Positions 15,401-16,204 of a stretch of DNA of 16,204 nucleotides are shown in pieces. The position numbers and the translations under genes were made by a program. Below the pieces are notes generated by a model. That model was not told the origin of the DNA. It saw only the letters and a program-made list of their open reading frames with translations, and did not search any database. Origin of the DNA: Desulfovibrio sp. Dsv1 (GTDB taxonomy: Bacteria; Desulfobacterota; Desulfovibrionia; Desulfovibrionales; Desulfovibrionaceae); NCBI GenBank assembly GCA_000403945.1, contig APFI01000077.1, forward strand, positions 1-16,204, read 5' to 3'. The first letter of the stretch is position 1. The number at the start of each line of letters is the position of its first letter.

Positions 15401-16204
15401 GGCGGCAATTGTCTTCCTGACCGGACAGCAGGCTGTGAGCCTGCCGGTAACCGCTCTTGCGCTCGGAGAGGCGGCGCAGTTCGGGCAGGGCGTCCAGCAG
15501 GCGCTGATCCACCAGCACGGCGTCGTGCCTCTCGCGCAGGCGGGCCGCTTTTTCCCTGTGGGCCGCCAATTGCCGTTCGCAGGTTTCTCGGGCCTCCTGA
15601 AGGCGGGCCAGACGCGCCGGACCGTCCTCGGGAAATTTTTCGTTTACCGGGGTCAGGCGCTCCATCCGGATTCCGGCCATGCGCCATTCATCCCATTGCC
15701 GCCAGACGCCCAAGCGGCGTTCCAGCAGACGGCGTTCCTCTTCCAGATCGCTTTTGCGGTGGCGCAGATTGGCCAAGGCGGTCTTTTCGTGCGAGAGCTC
15801 CAGGGCCATGCCGTCAAAGCCCGCGCATTCCGCCGCCACATCCTCAATCTTGGCGCGCAGTTCTTCCAGTTGCCGGATGGCCGTGTTCAGGGCGGGTTTG
15901 TTGCCGCCGCGTTTGAAGATATCCTCGGCTTGACGTTCCAGGATTTTCAGCACATCGCCGGGCGCGCGCAGGCCGGGACCGAAGCTCGCGCCATAGAGCG
16001 CATTCCGCACGCCTTCGGCGCTCAGGCTTTCAAAATTTTCCAGTTCGCTCAGGCTGAAGCCGAAGACATTGCGGTAGACCTCGCGGCTGACCCCGAAAAG
16101 CAGTTGGCGCAAAAGTTCCGGCGGCAGCATGCTGCCGTCCGCTTCGTTCAGCGTCAGCAGACCGCCGCCCGCGCCGGGCCGCCGCGTCAGGTGCAGCGGT
16201 TCCC
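12459..16204 (-). CDS. YhaN-like SMC/Rad50-type AAA ATPase (5' end beyond window)
   Basis: This is a very large ATPase of the YhaN/SbcC-like group, whose members are usually encoded with a YhaO/SbcD-like nuclease and are thought to act on DNA ends or repair. About 1248 codons are visible. The frame is open upstream of the ATG at 16130 (EPLHLTRR then GLLTLNEADGS MLPPELL), so that ATG is internal and the N-terminal Walker A lies off the window. After the N-terminal globular part (LLFGVSREVYRNVFGFSLSE) come long Glu/Arg/Ala/Leu coiled coils. In the middle, about residues 500-560 counted from 16130, are two to three hydrophobic membrane-type segments (LPLIVAGVLLIAAGLGILLA; LWSGYLVLACGVGFLAGGL). 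The C-terminal lobe has the ABC signature LSRGTQEQ (about 1124) and Walker B LPVIMDEVLVNFD (about 1150-1162). It ends in TGA at 12459. A partner nuclease gene would lie to the right, outside the window. Confidence 0.9.
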   Translation of the reverse strand, partial: EPLHLTRRPGAGGGLLTLNEADGSMLPPELLRQLLFGVSREVYRNVFGFSLSELENFESLSAEGVRNALYGASFGPGLRAPGDVLKILERQAEDIFKRGGNKPALNTAIRQLEELRAKIEDVAAECAGFDGMALELSHEKTALANLRHRKSDLEEERRLLERRLGVWRQWDEWRMAGIRMERLTPVNEKFPEDGPARLARLQEARETCERQLAAHREKAARLRERHDAVLVDQRLLDALPELRRLSERKSGYRQAHSLLSGQEDNCRRAEADLNRELTRLGPGWNCERIRATDRSLFAREDLEKQAREMAAADSAHQAAVDALTKANRDVETAERDVAAAQSALALLPAPVAALGDEARDDLRQTLARLEEGRRQLPGRQRALHNARTTFARAYDPLRLAAPGGAPGNGGNNGPRDILDGLLARQDEALSLAGEVQERLREAGEASQAVQQAEEQVEAVKNRMEDLRDAQRNANGPSREALDARAAALRSLRALSAGMATERERLQELDNRINSEQAPSPVKSLPLIVAGVLLIAAGLGILLAYWRWGLASLPLTGTLALPVSLWSGYLVLACGVGFLAGGLPRSGPEAKRHLREMAQLQNRRETCALHVAELGEQARQLCAAASVDSMDLVTLEATEMLLEREREQCFNEERSRRDMENLKREMGLVKAHVGVTQAKAREAESVVQQTRRRWHELMLALRVSNVPSPESAATFFAKAESARLAFGGVAAAETELHALEDDLRGMEERMRAVPAVAERLTQEADRAALVECVRQVLESCREADAVREQRIKAAAALQNHKNELERAGSRQREASEQLCAAEERLSAARETWSCGLQGLGLGEDLDPETVREAFKYMENCLAAESALERARTELVQGRAELAALREPLAALLVSLSRDPLHDADGAPDWLASLDAALAAAENMAQSQDERTRLSGLLAEEEDEVRAGEAALSEARNNERNLLALAGAHDAEDFLRLAALRDEQQALARRRQDLEDSLRLAADTLPLPEFLASFREEEQESQEKRSAAIQEELNGILDEEQKLVTAVAGLNAKVAALARADELAELRQQEALLLESMERMALAWSRRALAREILLNAKRIFERERQPEVIRQASDIFARITNRRWRGICASLENSSLSILPDQGEAVPPESLSRGTQEQVYLALRLAYIKNHAAHAAPLPVIMDEVLVNFDPERAERTARAFAELADGREGPAHQLLYFTCQPHMADVLRAAEPGAALFKVENGTITAD

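Noticed and set aside
1..16204. CRISPR array, tRNA, rRNA, insertion sequence or phage genes
   Set aside because: I saw no regularly spaced repeats, cloverleaf-like sequences, transposase motifs or terminal inverted repeats in any part of the window.

Overview
The window (16.2 kb, GC-rich) looks like chromosomal DNA of a Gram-negative, sulfate-reducer-type deltaproteobacterium, most likely Desulfovibrio or a close relative. The main clue is a porin of the Desulfovibrio homotrimeric outer-membrane type. GC-rich codon use, a single bifunctional Rel enzyme and a YhaN-type ATPase fit this. The assignment is inferred from gene content; no 16S gene is present.

Layout from left to right. (1) A SWIM-domain SNF2 helicase on the minus strand runs off the left edge and lacks its C-terminus. 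(2) Divergent from it is a plus-strand family 5 (oligopeptide-type) periplasmic solute-binding protein, with no ABC permease or ATPase genes beside it. (3) A two-gene plus-strand operon encodes CidA/LrgA and LrgB membrane proteins. (4) A minus-strand coiled-coil protein gene follows, broken by one extra base in a homopolymer; its stop codon interlocks with that of lrgB. (5) Divergent from it is a complete bifunctional (p)ppGpp synthetase/hydrolase with a recognisable sigma70-type promoter that carries an inverted repeat. (6) A strong bidirectional terminator separates rel from the convergent porin gene. (7) A small minus-strand protein has a STAS-like body and a cysteine-rich tail. (8) A divergent region holds two inverted repeats, one of them Fur-box-like. 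(9) A plus-strand EamA/DMT-type permease is a decayed pseudogene with two frameshifts. (10) A very large minus-strand YhaN-like ATPase has coiled coils, a membrane-spanning centre and a C-terminal ABC-type ATPase half. It enters from the right edge, so its N-terminal Walker A motif lies outside the window.

The genes form separate transcription units and I see no single pathway. Common themes are envelope functions (porin, LrgAB, binding protein, DMT remnant), stress physiology (Rel) and DNA maintenance (SNF2, YhaN-like). I found no CRISPR array, tRNA, rRNA, insertion sequence or phage gene, and no convincing new multi-gene system. The points most worth a second look are the three single-base indels limited to two accessory genes, the palindromes overlapping promoters, and the STAS-like/Cys-rich small protein beside a Fur-box-like site.
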